Shown: positions 50,101 to 62,100 of the stretch, piece after piece
Layout: each line of letters begins with the position of its first letter
Numbering within the stretch: position 1 is the stretch's first letter
NCBI GenBank assembly: GCA_947500005.1
Contig: CANMQJ010000007.1
Coordinates: forward strand, 62,001 to 126,000
Reading direction: 5' to 3'
From: an uncultured Paracoccaceae bacterium
Lineage (GTDB): Bacteria > Pseudomonadota > Alphaproteobacteria > Rhodobacterales > Rhodobacteraceae
DNA: 64,000 nucleotides
Made by a program: the position numbers and the translations under genes
The notes under the pieces: model-generated
What the model was told of the DNA's origin: nothing
Database searches by the model: none
Seen by the model: the letters and a program-made list of their open reading frames with translations, nothing else

Positions 50101-53100
50101 AACGAGGACATCTTCTGGGCCGGTCTGGAAAGCATCGTCAACAAGGATGGCCAACTGGCGACGCGCGGCTTCCTGTATGATCTTCCCGCCGACGGCTTTG
50201 CTGGCTTCACCTTCAACGTCGCCGCCTATCCCGGGCTTCAGGCACTGCACGACGAGGCGTTCGAGGCGTTCCGCGCGCGCATGGCAACGGTGCTGCCCGA
50301 TCTCGACGAAATACTCGAAGAAGGCGGACAGGGCGCCATCGGTGACTGGTACGACAAGGTCGTCGAGAAAGCGACCGAGGCCAGCCCGCAACTGGGGGCG
50401 GCCATGGCGGCCTTCCCCTTCGAGGATCTGTACAACAAGAACACCGCCAAGCCGGGCGAGTGCGAGATACCCTTCATCCCCTTCCGCTTCCACATCTACG
50501 CCACCTCGACCTCGATGACGCGCGACGAGTTCGTCGCCCATCAGACCGACATCGCGCTGGAACTGCGGGACAACATCCTTGCGGCCGACGAGGCGCCTGG
50601 CCCGCTGGTGGCGATCGTTGCCGACCCCGACCTCTGGGCCGATTTCTACCTTGCGGGACTGGAACAGGCCGGGATCCTTCGGGATGAGGCCGATGTTCCA
50701 CCAATCCGCGAACGGCAGGAAATCCTGTCGCTGATGGCAACGCTCGCCTCGGGTATCCTCTTCGGCCCGGCGGGTCAGGACATTCGCTCGGACGGCGACA
50801 TTCTCGGGTTCTTCGAACAGCTCCGCAGTTTCTACGGCCATGACGAGAACCTGATGGCCGAGATCGAGTACTGGGATGAACGATCCAGCGACTGTTACAC
50901 CGGTGAGATCCCGGTGCCCGCCCTGCCCCAGTTCGAGGACTACGACATGGGGCTGCGCAACCAGACCCATTTCGAAGCGGTGCGCATCTACAGCCCCTGG
51001 GTGCCTTTCGAGGATCGCGGACAGGCCCTGCCGGTCGATTTCATGAACCAGAGCCCCGCCACGGTGGATGGTGACGAGTTCGAGATCCTCGACTTCTCGG
51101 ATTACTTCTCGGATCCCGCCAATACCGGCACGCTGGCCTCGATCAGCGGGCCGCAAACGCTCGAGACCGACGGCTGGCTGCCCGCGTCCGAGGATCTGCC
51201 CTTTACCGTCAAGTTCGAGAACGACGCGGCCTCCTCGACCTTCGCCAACCAGATCGAGGTTGTGACACAGCTCGACAACGATCTCGATCCACGCAGTTTC
51301 CGGCTGGGCGATATCCGCATCGGCGAGATCACCATCGACGTGCCGGATGATCGCTGGTTCTACCAGGATGAGATCGACTTCTCCGACACGCTCGGCTTCA
51401 TCGTTCGGGTGAGTGCGGGGATCGACCTGTTCCAAGATCCCGCCACCGCCCGCTGGGTCATCCAGGCCATCGACCCGCTCACAGGAGAAAAGATCCAGAG
51501 CACGACGCGCGGATTGCTTCCGCCCAACACCGAGGGAGGCAAGGGCGCGGGCTTCGTCACATGGACCGTGCAGGCGGCCGATGATGTCGACACCGGCTCG
51601 CGCATCACCTCCTCGGCGCGGGTACTGTTCGATACTGCCGCCCCCGAGGATACGGGCGAGCTTGTCCAGGTGATCGACGGCACGGCGCCACGGACCACGA
51701 TCGAAATCACGCAGATCGAGGGAACCGACAGCTACGAGTTCAATTGGGACGCGGTCGATGATCCCGGCGGATCGGGCGTGCGGCATGTCACGCTCTACGT
51801 TGCCGAGGATGGCGGTGAGTTCCGAATCTGGCAGCGGCGGCTGGAACAGGCCGGCGGTACGATGATCTTTGACGGAGAGCCCGACAAGGAATATGAATTC
51901 CTTGCGCTCGCCACCGATGTTGCGGGCAACCGCGAAGCGCCTTCGGATGGCTCGGCGGTGACGGCGGACGGCCAGCCGGTGAACCTCGGCGCTGCGGAAT
52001 CGGTCGATGAGACGACGGCGCCCAATTTCGGCCGCGCGCCCGCACCGGTCGAAGCACCTTCGACCAACGACCTGTTCATCCGGGCCAGCGAGAACATCCC
52101 TGCCGCCGAAGCGGTGGTGGACCTGCCCGAGTTCGATACCATCCTGAATCCTTTCCTGGGTAATTCCTTTGCCACCGGGTTCCAGCAATCCCAGGAGGGC
52201 TTGATCGGCCCCATGGCGATCCTCGAGCGCGCCAACGGCGATATCTGGGTTTCGGGCGGGCTGAATCGCGGCGAGATATTCACTTTCGATGCCGAGGGAG
52301 GAACCGCCGACGGCACCTCGCGCCTGATCCAGTTGGACGATCCGGTCTTCAACCTCGCCGAGGATGCTGACGGCGCGGTCTGGGCCACGACCGGCGGCGG
52401 CGCTCTGCTCAAGCTCGACCCCGAAACGGGTGGCGTGGTCAAACGCTTTGGCCAGGGGTTGACCATGGGCCTGGCCATCCACGAGGCCACGGGACTTATC
52501 TATGTCGGCGCGAATTCCGGTATTCTGGCCTTCGACCCAGAGACCGAGATGTTCAGCCAGTGGAGCCGCGACGAGAATTTGCGCGTGGGCTCTCTGGCTT
52601 TCGACGTCCAGGGCACGCTCTGGGCCGTTACCTGGCCCGACCGCAGCCAGGTCGTGAAGTTCACCGAGCGCCGACGCGCCGAGATCGTGCTGGAATTCGA
52701 CAGCAAGGTGGACTCGATCGCCTTTGGCCAACAAGGCACCGCGCTTGAGGATCTGCTTTTCGTCTCCGCAAATACCGGCACAGTATCGGATACCGGCGAG
52801 GTGGCCGAGGGCTCTGCCCTCACGATGGTGGATCTGGAGACGCTGCACCGGATCGAGATCGCCAAGGGCGGCACACGCGGCGACGTGGTGGCGACCACTT
52901 CGGACGGCCGGATCCTGATCAGTCAGTCCAACCAGGTGGACGTCGTCAGCCCGGCCTATTCGCCCATCGTCGTGGCGACCAACCCGCCGCAGGATGCGGT
53001 GGTTCCGCTTCCGTTCAGCGTGCTGACCGTGCGCTTCGACCAGGACATGTTCGCGGGCGATCCGACATCGACAGCCTCGGTGGCGAATGCCGGCAATTAT

Positions 53101-56100
53101 ACGATCACCGGCTCGGACGGGACCGAGATCACGCCCAACGCCATCGTCTATGACGCGGCGAACCGGCTGGTGCTGATCAAGGTCGCAAACCTGACCGACG
53201 ACACCTATTCGTTGACGGTGTCGGGCGAGGTCACCTCGACCCAGGGTCTGCGGATGGGCACAGATTACGTGACGGAGTTCCGCGCAATCCAGGACCTCTC
53301 GGCGCAGATCGCGGTCGAGTTCGGCGCCACGCGCTATGACCGGTCCCTGGGCACCGTCTCCTATGACGTCAAGGTCACCAATATCGGCGATGGCGATATC
53401 GTGCTGCCGGTTCTGCTGCTGCTCGATCCCAAGCGCGGCTATTCCGGTGTGCCGGGCGATGCCACGGGCCAGACGGATCAGGGCGTCTGGATGATCGACC
53501 TGTCCGAAAGCCTGCCCGAGGGCGGCAAGCTGGCAGCCGGGGCCACGACCACGGGCCAGACGGTCGCCATCGTGACCCCCGACCGGCAGCGCGTTCAGTT
53601 CTCGGCCGGCATCGCAGCCTCGACAGGCCCGAACCGGGCGCCCGTCCTGACCTCCGTTCCCCCCGAGACTGCCACAGTGGGGGAGGCTTTCACCTTTTCC
53701 ATCACCGCCAAGGATCCCGATGGCGACAGCCTGATCTATCACCTGCTTGATGCGCCCTCGGGGATGGAGATCGACGCCGCCACCGGCGAGATGACCTGGA
53801 TGCCGGACGAGACGGCCAATGCAGATGCACCGGTCACGGTGCAGGTATTCGACGCGCGTGGGGCGGTCACCGTGCAACGCTTCGTGCTGGATGTCGAGGG
53901 CGGAAACGAGGCGCCTGAATTCCTGTCCGTCCCAAGCGAGGTCCGCGCCTCCGAGGGCGAATTGGTGGAGTTCGAAGTGGTCGCGGCCGATGTCGATGGC
54001 GACGAGGTCGTGATCTGGATCGACAACCTGCCCGAGGGCGCGGTCTACGACGCCGAGCGCCGGACGCTGTCCTGGCAGGTGGGCTACGAGCAGGCGGGAA
54101 CATATACGCTGACCGTCCGCGCCTCGGACGGGCTGCGCGAGATCGCCACGCATGTCGCATTGCTGATCTCCGAGGCCGCCCGTCCCGTCATGCTGCGCAC
54201 GCCCGGGAAACTGACAGCGGCTGAGGGCGACCGGATCCGTTTCAACCTTCAGGCCGAGGCCGAACCCGGCACTCCGCTGTCCTTCGGCGTGGTGGATGGC
54301 AGCCTGCCCTTCGGGGCGACGCTCAATGCCACCACCGGCGAGTTCGAGTGGATCCCGGGATATACGCAGGCGGACACCTACGAAATCACTTTCGCCGTAT
54401 CCGACGGAAACGGGCTGGCCGTGGCGACGATGGAGATCGAGGTGACACCCGGAAACGGCGCGCCGGTCTTCGACAATTTCGACGGGCTACAGATCTACGA
54501 GGGCCAGAATTTCGTCCTGCGGGCCTTTGCCAAGGATCCCGACAATCCGTTCTATGAACCGGGCTATCGCGATGTCGATGGCATGTTCCATGAACTCGGC
54601 GACCTGCCCAAGACAGTGCAGATCGAAGTGGTGGGCGACCTGCCGGAGGGCGCTACTTTCGACACCGACACATGGGAGCTGTTCTGGGTGCCCGGAGCCG
54701 ATCAGGCAGGCGATTACGAGATCACGTTCCGCGCCACTGATGACGGGGCCGAAAGCGGCGAGCCGATCTCGGTCGAGGAAACCGCGCGGATCAAGGTGCT
54801 CGACCTCAACCTGCCGCCGGTCCTGTCGGAGTTGACCAACATCTCCATCGCGCGTGACGCCACGCGGGAGATCCCGGTCTCGGCCATCGATCCCGATGGC
54901 GACCCGATCGAACTGATGCTGATCAACGAGCAGCCGGGCATTCCGCTTCCCGATTTCATCACCTTCACCGACAATGGCGATGGCAGTGGCGTGATCCGGC
55001 TGACGCCGGGTGTGGGAGACCGCGGCGAGCACGCGGTGACAATGGTGGCCTATGACGACGGCGGCGCCGAGGGAACCCGCCGCGGAGCGCTGCATACTTT
55101 CGTCATCGACGTTGAAAGCGATAACGAGCCGCCGCAATTTGCCTATCAGTCGGACGTGGTCGCCGTGGTAGGCGAGGAATTGTCGCTGGAGATCGACGCC
55201 GCCGACCTGGATCAGGACGACCTGACCTTTGCGCTGGCCGATCTGCCCGCCGGGGCGGTTCTGACCATGGACCCGCTGATCTATGGTCGCGCCTTGCTGA
55301 CCTGGACGCCGAGCGCGGCCAATGTCGGCAGCTACACGGCCAAGATCTCGGCCACCGATACCGGTGCCGACGGCCTGACAGATCCGGCGACGACCGATTT
55401 GCTGTTCGGCGTGACAGTGCGCACGGCCAACAACGCGCCGATTCTCAACCCCGTCGGCCTGATCGAGGGTACCGAGAACGAGGCCCTCAGCCATACGTTC
55501 GGCGCGACCGATGCCGATGGCGATGCGCTGACCTATTCGATCGTGGATCTGCCCAAGGGGGCGGAATTCGACCGCGTCACGGGCAAGCTCGACTGGACAC
55601 CCTCGCCAGTGCAGGCCGGGACCTTCACCGTGGGCGTCACGGTGTCGGACGGGCACAGCGAGAGCCGCGAAGACGTGACCATCCAGATCGGACAAGCCAA
55701 CCGCGATCCTGTCTTCGTACCCATGACCGCGCAGCTGGGCCGCGACCGGGCAGAAATCCGGTTCACCGTCGTGGCCGACGATCCCGATGGCGACGATCTG
55801 AAGCTCAGCGTGATCTCCGGCCTTCCCGAAGGTGCGGCCTTTTCCGAGCAACGCGGCGAGTTCAGCTGGATCCCGCAATATGATCAGACAGGCACCCATA
55901 CGGTCGTCTTCGCCGCCCAGGATCCGAACGGAGCCGTGGCGCGCTACGCCGTGGACATCATCATCGCGGATGTGAACCGCGCGCCCGTGATGGAAGTATC
56001 CGACCGTGTCTTCCTCGTCGGAGAGGAGAAGACGTTCACGCTTGAAGCCTCCGATTCCGACGGCAATGCGCTGAGCTTCAGCGGCCTCGACCTTCCCGAA

Positions 56101-59100
56101 GGGGCCACGCTGGATGCGGCGACGGGCGCGGTCAGCTGGACCCCCGGTCCGGGACAGGAAGGCGACTATTACGTCACCTTCATCGCCGATGACGGGCGCG
56201 ACCAGACCCGCCAGACCATCGTGATGCGCGCAACGCTGGAGCCTGAGGAGCCGGTGGTGCGCATAGAGTTGACGCCCAGCTTCCCGGCTGTCCCGGGCCA
56301 GCAGGTGCTGATACAGGTGGTGGCCGACAGCCTGTCGGATATCACCGGCATATCGCTTTACGCCGATGGCAACGAATTGACGCTCGATGCGTTCGGCCGA
56401 ACCCTGTTGACCCCGACCAGGACAGGAAAGATCGAGTTGGCCGGATACGCGCAGGACGCGGATGGCAATATCGGCCAGCAGATCATCGACCTGAAGGTGC
56501 GCGACCCCGAGGATCGCAGCGCGCCGGTGATCTTCATGGGCGAGGGACTGAACCTCTACCAGCTCGATGGCGAAGTCGATATCGGCGGCATGGTCGAGGA
56601 CAGCAATCTCGACTTCTGGAAACTGGAACTGCGCAGCGCAGATGGCACGCGCCTGGTCCGCGAACTGGCCTCGGGCGAAGAAGCCGTGGGTGGCCTGCTG
56701 GCGAAGCTTGATACCGGAGACCTGCTCAATGGCTTCTACTCGCTGCGCCTGACGGCGGCGGATATCGGCAACCGGTACTCGGTCAAGGATGTAAGGATCG
56801 AGGTCAACGGCACCGACAAGCAGGGCCGGTTCACGGCGGTCGAGACAGATATCGAGACCGATCTCGGTGGCGTCCCATTCTCGCTCACCCGCCGCTTCGA
56901 CAGCTTGACCGGCGCGGACCGGGATTTCGGAAGCTGGTCGGCAGGCTTTGACCTCGATATCGCGCTGAGCACCGCGGCAACAGGGCGGGAAGCCTTCGGC
57001 CTTTACTCCGCGCTTGCGGAGGAGGCACGGCTCTACCTCACGACCCCCACGGGGGAGCGGATCGGCTTCACATTCGCCCCGGTCGAGGAAAAGATCGGCG
57101 GTCGCAGCTTCTGGCGCGCCGGCTGGACAGCGGATGGTGATGCGGAGTGGGTGCTGCAATCGGCCGACATGCTGCTGCGCAAGTCCGGAGGGCGCTTCTT
57201 CACCGCCGATGACGGGCTGGCCTACAACCCGACCGATCCATTTGTCGGCGGGGCGCAGCCCTTCCTTCTCACCGGTCCTGACGGAACCGCTTACGCGGTC
57301 AGCAGCGATGGGCGCGTGCAGGAAATGCGCAAGGACGGCGCGCGACTCTTCGTCGGCGACAGCGGCATCACGGCGGACAATGGTGCCGTGGTGAATTTCC
57401 TGCGCGACGCTGACGGCCGGATCGTGCGGATCACGACGCCCGACGGCAAGGCCACGGTCTACAGCTATGACGAAAAGGGCCAGTTGGTCCGTTATCGCGC
57501 GCTCGAGGATGGGTCGGGCGGTCGCTTCGGCTACGACGAGGACGGGCGACTCAATGTTACGACGGGCGGTTCGGGCCCGGCGCGTGTGATCGTCTACGAC
57601 GGCGATGGCGGCATCGTCGAAACTCCTCTCAATGAGGACCTTGGCGGTATCAGCCAGTTCATCGGCCGGGTCATCAGGGGCGATGCCTCGGGCGGAACGC
57701 AGTTCTATACGCTGACGATCCGGGAAAGCGACCTGATCACCGGGGCCGGCGGGAACGGGCCAGTCGTGCGGGTCGAGACCTCATCGGAGGAGGCGACACC
57801 CGTGATCGACGGCGGCCGCCTGCTGAGCCTTCAGCGCTCCGGCGGAAAGACAGTCGCGCTTTACCGCTTCGAGGCTGCCGGGCTCTATACCCTTTCCCTC
57901 TCCGGCGGGTCCGAGTTTGACCTGGTGCTCGGTGCGGCTGGCGACGTCAATGCCGATGGCAGCGTGAACGGCACCGACAGCGATCTGCTGCGCGATGGCG
58001 GCCCGGGGACAGACATCACCGGCGATGGCGTGGTCGATGCGCAGGATCGCGAGGTGCTGAACGTCAATTTCGGCATCCGTGGCAATACTGCGCCTGTGGT
58101 CGCCGCGACGCTGCCCGAGGTCTTCACGCATGAAGACCTTCCGGTTCTGGTCAAGCTGGACGAGATCGCCAAGGATCAGGAGGGTGATCCGGTCTTCTTC
58201 CGCATCGTCGACGCCGAGAACGTCACCGCACGCTTCACGCCGGATGGCCAGTACCTGCGCATCACACCCGGCGAAGGGTTCACCGGCGCGGCCTCGATCA
58301 CCGTGGCCGCCGATGACGGCTACGCTCAGACCGGCGATATCAAGCTGGACGTTACCGTGTCGGATGCGGCCCTGACCTCGATCACGCTCCTGCAACGGGA
58401 GTACTATTTCACCGAACCCGGAGAAGTGGGTGATCTTGTCATCGTCGGCCAGTTCGAGGATCAGGCCGATGTCATTCTGCCGTTCGACTATGTGAACGTG
58501 ACAACGCCCGATCCCGATGTCATCAAGATCGGCAGCAACGGCCTTGTCACCGCGCTCAAGCAGGGCGACACCCACATCCTGGCGCAGCGCGGCAACCTCG
58601 CGGCAGCGACAGCCGTGGCCGTGGGCATTGCCGACGATCCCGATGGTGCGGTGGCGCAGATTTTCGGCATCGATGCCTATCCCGACAGCGTGACCATCCT
58701 GCCCGATGGCGGAGAGCGTCAGATCGTCACCGAACTTGGCACGCTGGGTACCGATTTCGTGCAGGGGACCGAGGACGGTGTGGTCTATGTCTCCTCCGAC
58801 ACCGACATCGTGACCGTTACCGACGGCGGTTTGATCGAGGCGGTGGCGCCGGGTGAGACGACCGTGACCGTGATCTATCGCGGCGCCGAAGAGGTTCTGA
58901 CCGTGAGCGTGACCCCGCCCGTCGAGGCCGCGAGCGTCGAGATGGACGAAACCGGCGGCGCGATGCGCACGCCCGACGGGATCGAGATCGCTGTGGGCGC
59001 AGGGCAGCTTTCGGGCACGGCGACCATCTCGGCCGAAGCCCGGAGCGAAGCCGAACTGGATCTCGAGGTGCCGCCCGATTTCGATTTCGTGGCGGGCGGC

Positions 59101-62100
59101 GTCATCGACATCGAGGGCGGCGCGTTGAACGGCCCGATCCAGTTGGCAACCAAGGTATCCGCAGATGTCGCGCAGGAAGGCGACGAGGTTCTCTTCTTCG
59201 TCCTCGACGATTTCTCGGAACAGACGGATGGCGAGTACGGCGAGATCTGGCGGCTGGTGGATAGCGGCACGGTCGATGCCGATGGCATGGCCCGCACGGC
59301 TTCACCGCCCTTCCCCGGCATGTCCGAACGCGGCAGTTATCTCGTCGCCAAGGCGAACCAGCCGCTCATGGATGCCTCGCTCTATCTGCCCACGCTGGCC
59401 CGGGCGGCTGTGGCGGTGATCCCGGCCATGGCGATCGGCTTGGCAACCGGCGGATTGGCGGGTGCGGTCGTGGGTCTCGGGCTGGTGGCGGGCATCAGCT
59501 ACATGGCCTTCAAGATGACGCCGGGCAAGCAGAAGATCGACGTCTACCAGGATTACCTGGAAGGCAAGAAATGGGCCAAGTACGAGGCCGAAGCGGATCC
59601 GCAAGGTGTCGATGGCCGCCTGAACATCTCGGCCAAGCTGCCGCCGACGGCAATCGTGCCGGCTGCAGGGGAAAAGCCGCAGGTCAGCAAGGTCACGCCG
59701 AAGCTGATGGAGGATGGCAGCGTTCGCCTGGAGATCGAAGGCTCTCGGCTGATCTATGGCGAGAATTCCGACAACTCCGCGAGTTTTGGCAACAAGCTCG
59801 AGGATACCCGTCTCAAGATCCGGATAGGCGCCTACACCCAATACATCTACGGCAAGGATTTCCTGGAGCCCAATGTCAGCGCGGCGACCGGAAACGGCAG
59901 TTTTTCGGTTCAATTGCCCAACGACATCCTCGTTTCACGGGCCAAGTTCAGCTTTGAACGGCCATCCCCACGCGGTACCGGCGATGGCGAAGGCAAGTGG
60001 AGCGCTACGACCGACGCGGAACCCTCCGAAGAGTTCACCGTCAAGAACGACCGGGGCTATGGCGTGATCGGCGGCAGCGAATATGTCGGTGACGTGAACC
60101 AGACGATCCTTCAGGTCTTCGACATCCTGCCTGCCAACTTCTCCGAGACAGACGATGACGATCCGGTCGACGGAGTTCTGCCAGAAAAGACCGAGGTGGT
60201 CACGAACATCGCTCTGATGAATGGCACGAAACCGATCACGGGATGGCCGCTTGACGTGGTCCTCGCCGGCGATCTTTCGGCGGCCTATGTCGCCACATAC
60301 GACGGCATCGCCATCGTCGACATGCTGAGCCTGCGCCAGTTCGACCCCTTCCCCAAGCTGGAGGGAACGAACGTCATCAAGATCCCGGGCAATCAGGTGC
60401 AGAAACTGGCCCTGTCGAACGACGGCAACTTCCTCTACGCCGCGGGCACCGGGGCCATTCATGTGATCGACCTGCGCCCCGACTCTCCCGACTATCTCAA
60501 GCAGCGCCAGGTGAACTTGCCCGTGCCGGGAGTGGATATCGGCAACCAGAACGGCAAGATCAACGACATCGCACTGGATGCCGATGGCAAGAAGCTTTAC
60601 GTGGCCGTGCCCTTCGGCGGCATGTTCGGCACCAACGGCTGGGCGCGCGGTCAGGGCGTCGACGGAAAGATCTATGTCATCAACGTCGATCAGGCTGACG
60701 CCGAAAGGGCAGCGGCCGGCGAGCAGACCACCTATCTTTCGGTGATAGGCCAACTCAACGGGCACAAGGACCCCTATGACATCGAGGCCACCGCCGATGC
60801 CAACAAGCTGGCGTTCGTGTCGCGCGGGGAGCGGCGCGAGGGCCTTTATTTCATCAATGTGCGTGATGCGGACCCGAACAATTACGATGCCTGGGTCGAA
60901 CGCCTTCCCAGCATCCCCGACCAGGAGCAGCCGAACCGGTTCCCGCTGGAATTGAACCTGCGTGACATCGGCGTGCGCTATGCCGGCTTCGTCCTGCCCT
61001 TCCCGCCGATCCTGATCGACGATTACCGCAAGCTCACCAGCCAGTACTACGATCTCGACATCCGCAATCCCGTCGCGCTCGAGATCACGCCCGACATGTC
61101 CTATGCCTTCGTGGCGGACTACGACCTGTCGCGATATCTGACGATGGGCGACTCCCTCATCGCCTACGAGATCGAACGCCGCCACCAGTTGGGCAACAAT
61201 ATCGGCCTGATCCGCAACCCGTTCGAGATGAGCAAGACGGAATGGGAGGAGTTGAACCAGGCGCGCGGGGTGGATTACAAATATGGCCTGCGCGGCCATG
61301 TCGGCTCCACCAGCCCGATCCCCGACCAGTATCTCACGGAAATCGCAATGCGCCCGGATGGCAGCCAGGTGCTGGCGCATCTGCGCAGCTCCGGTGCGAT
61401 CCTGACCCTGAATACCGACGGGATCATCAAGGCGTCGGACATGGCGATCAGTGGTGCGAACGGCACCGACCTGGGCCGCAACCGCGAACTTCCAGTCGAC
61501 CTCGAACGCGGGCTTCTGGGTCTCGGCGACGAGGTGGTGCGCGAGAAGACACCAGAGGGTCTGCGGCTTTACGGCGACCCGCTCGATGTCGTTTTCTGGG
61601 GCCGCGGCATGGACATTCAGGCCGAGGTCGGCCTTGAACTGATATATCCGCAGGGCGAAATCACCGCAAACGGGCCGGATGCCGATCCGCTGAAATTCGA
61701 AGTGCACCTGGATCCGCGGAAGATCGGCGTGCCGTTCTTCGAGATGGACCTGTTCGTCTCGACCCAGGCCCCGGGCGAAGGTCTGTTCCCAGGCGATCCG
61801 TTCAGGGAACGGGCATGGCTGGGCAATGACGACCCGACCAAATCGAACGACTATCACCGCTACCGCCTGATAAACTCGGTCGACTCCATCAAGAATTTCG
61901 CCTTCCAGTCCGGCAAGAAATATTTCCTGAAGGGCGATGGCACGATCGACGAGTCCCAAACCACTGACCTGACGAGCGCAGACGTGAATGGCGTCGATCC
62001 CAAGCATGCCGTGGTGATCGAGGTCGATCCTGGCTTCCGCAACGCGCTGACAGGGGGTCAAAGTTACTATTGGGGCGTGAAGATCAAGAACAGCGGCGGC

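Noticed and set aside
49942..54153. A 1,403-codon open frame on the minus strand inside the giant gene
   Set aside because: It lies antisense to a clearly coding strand with recognisable domains and is rich in Arg, Gly and Asp with no recognisable fold. High GC and biased codon use in the sense frame create such frames.
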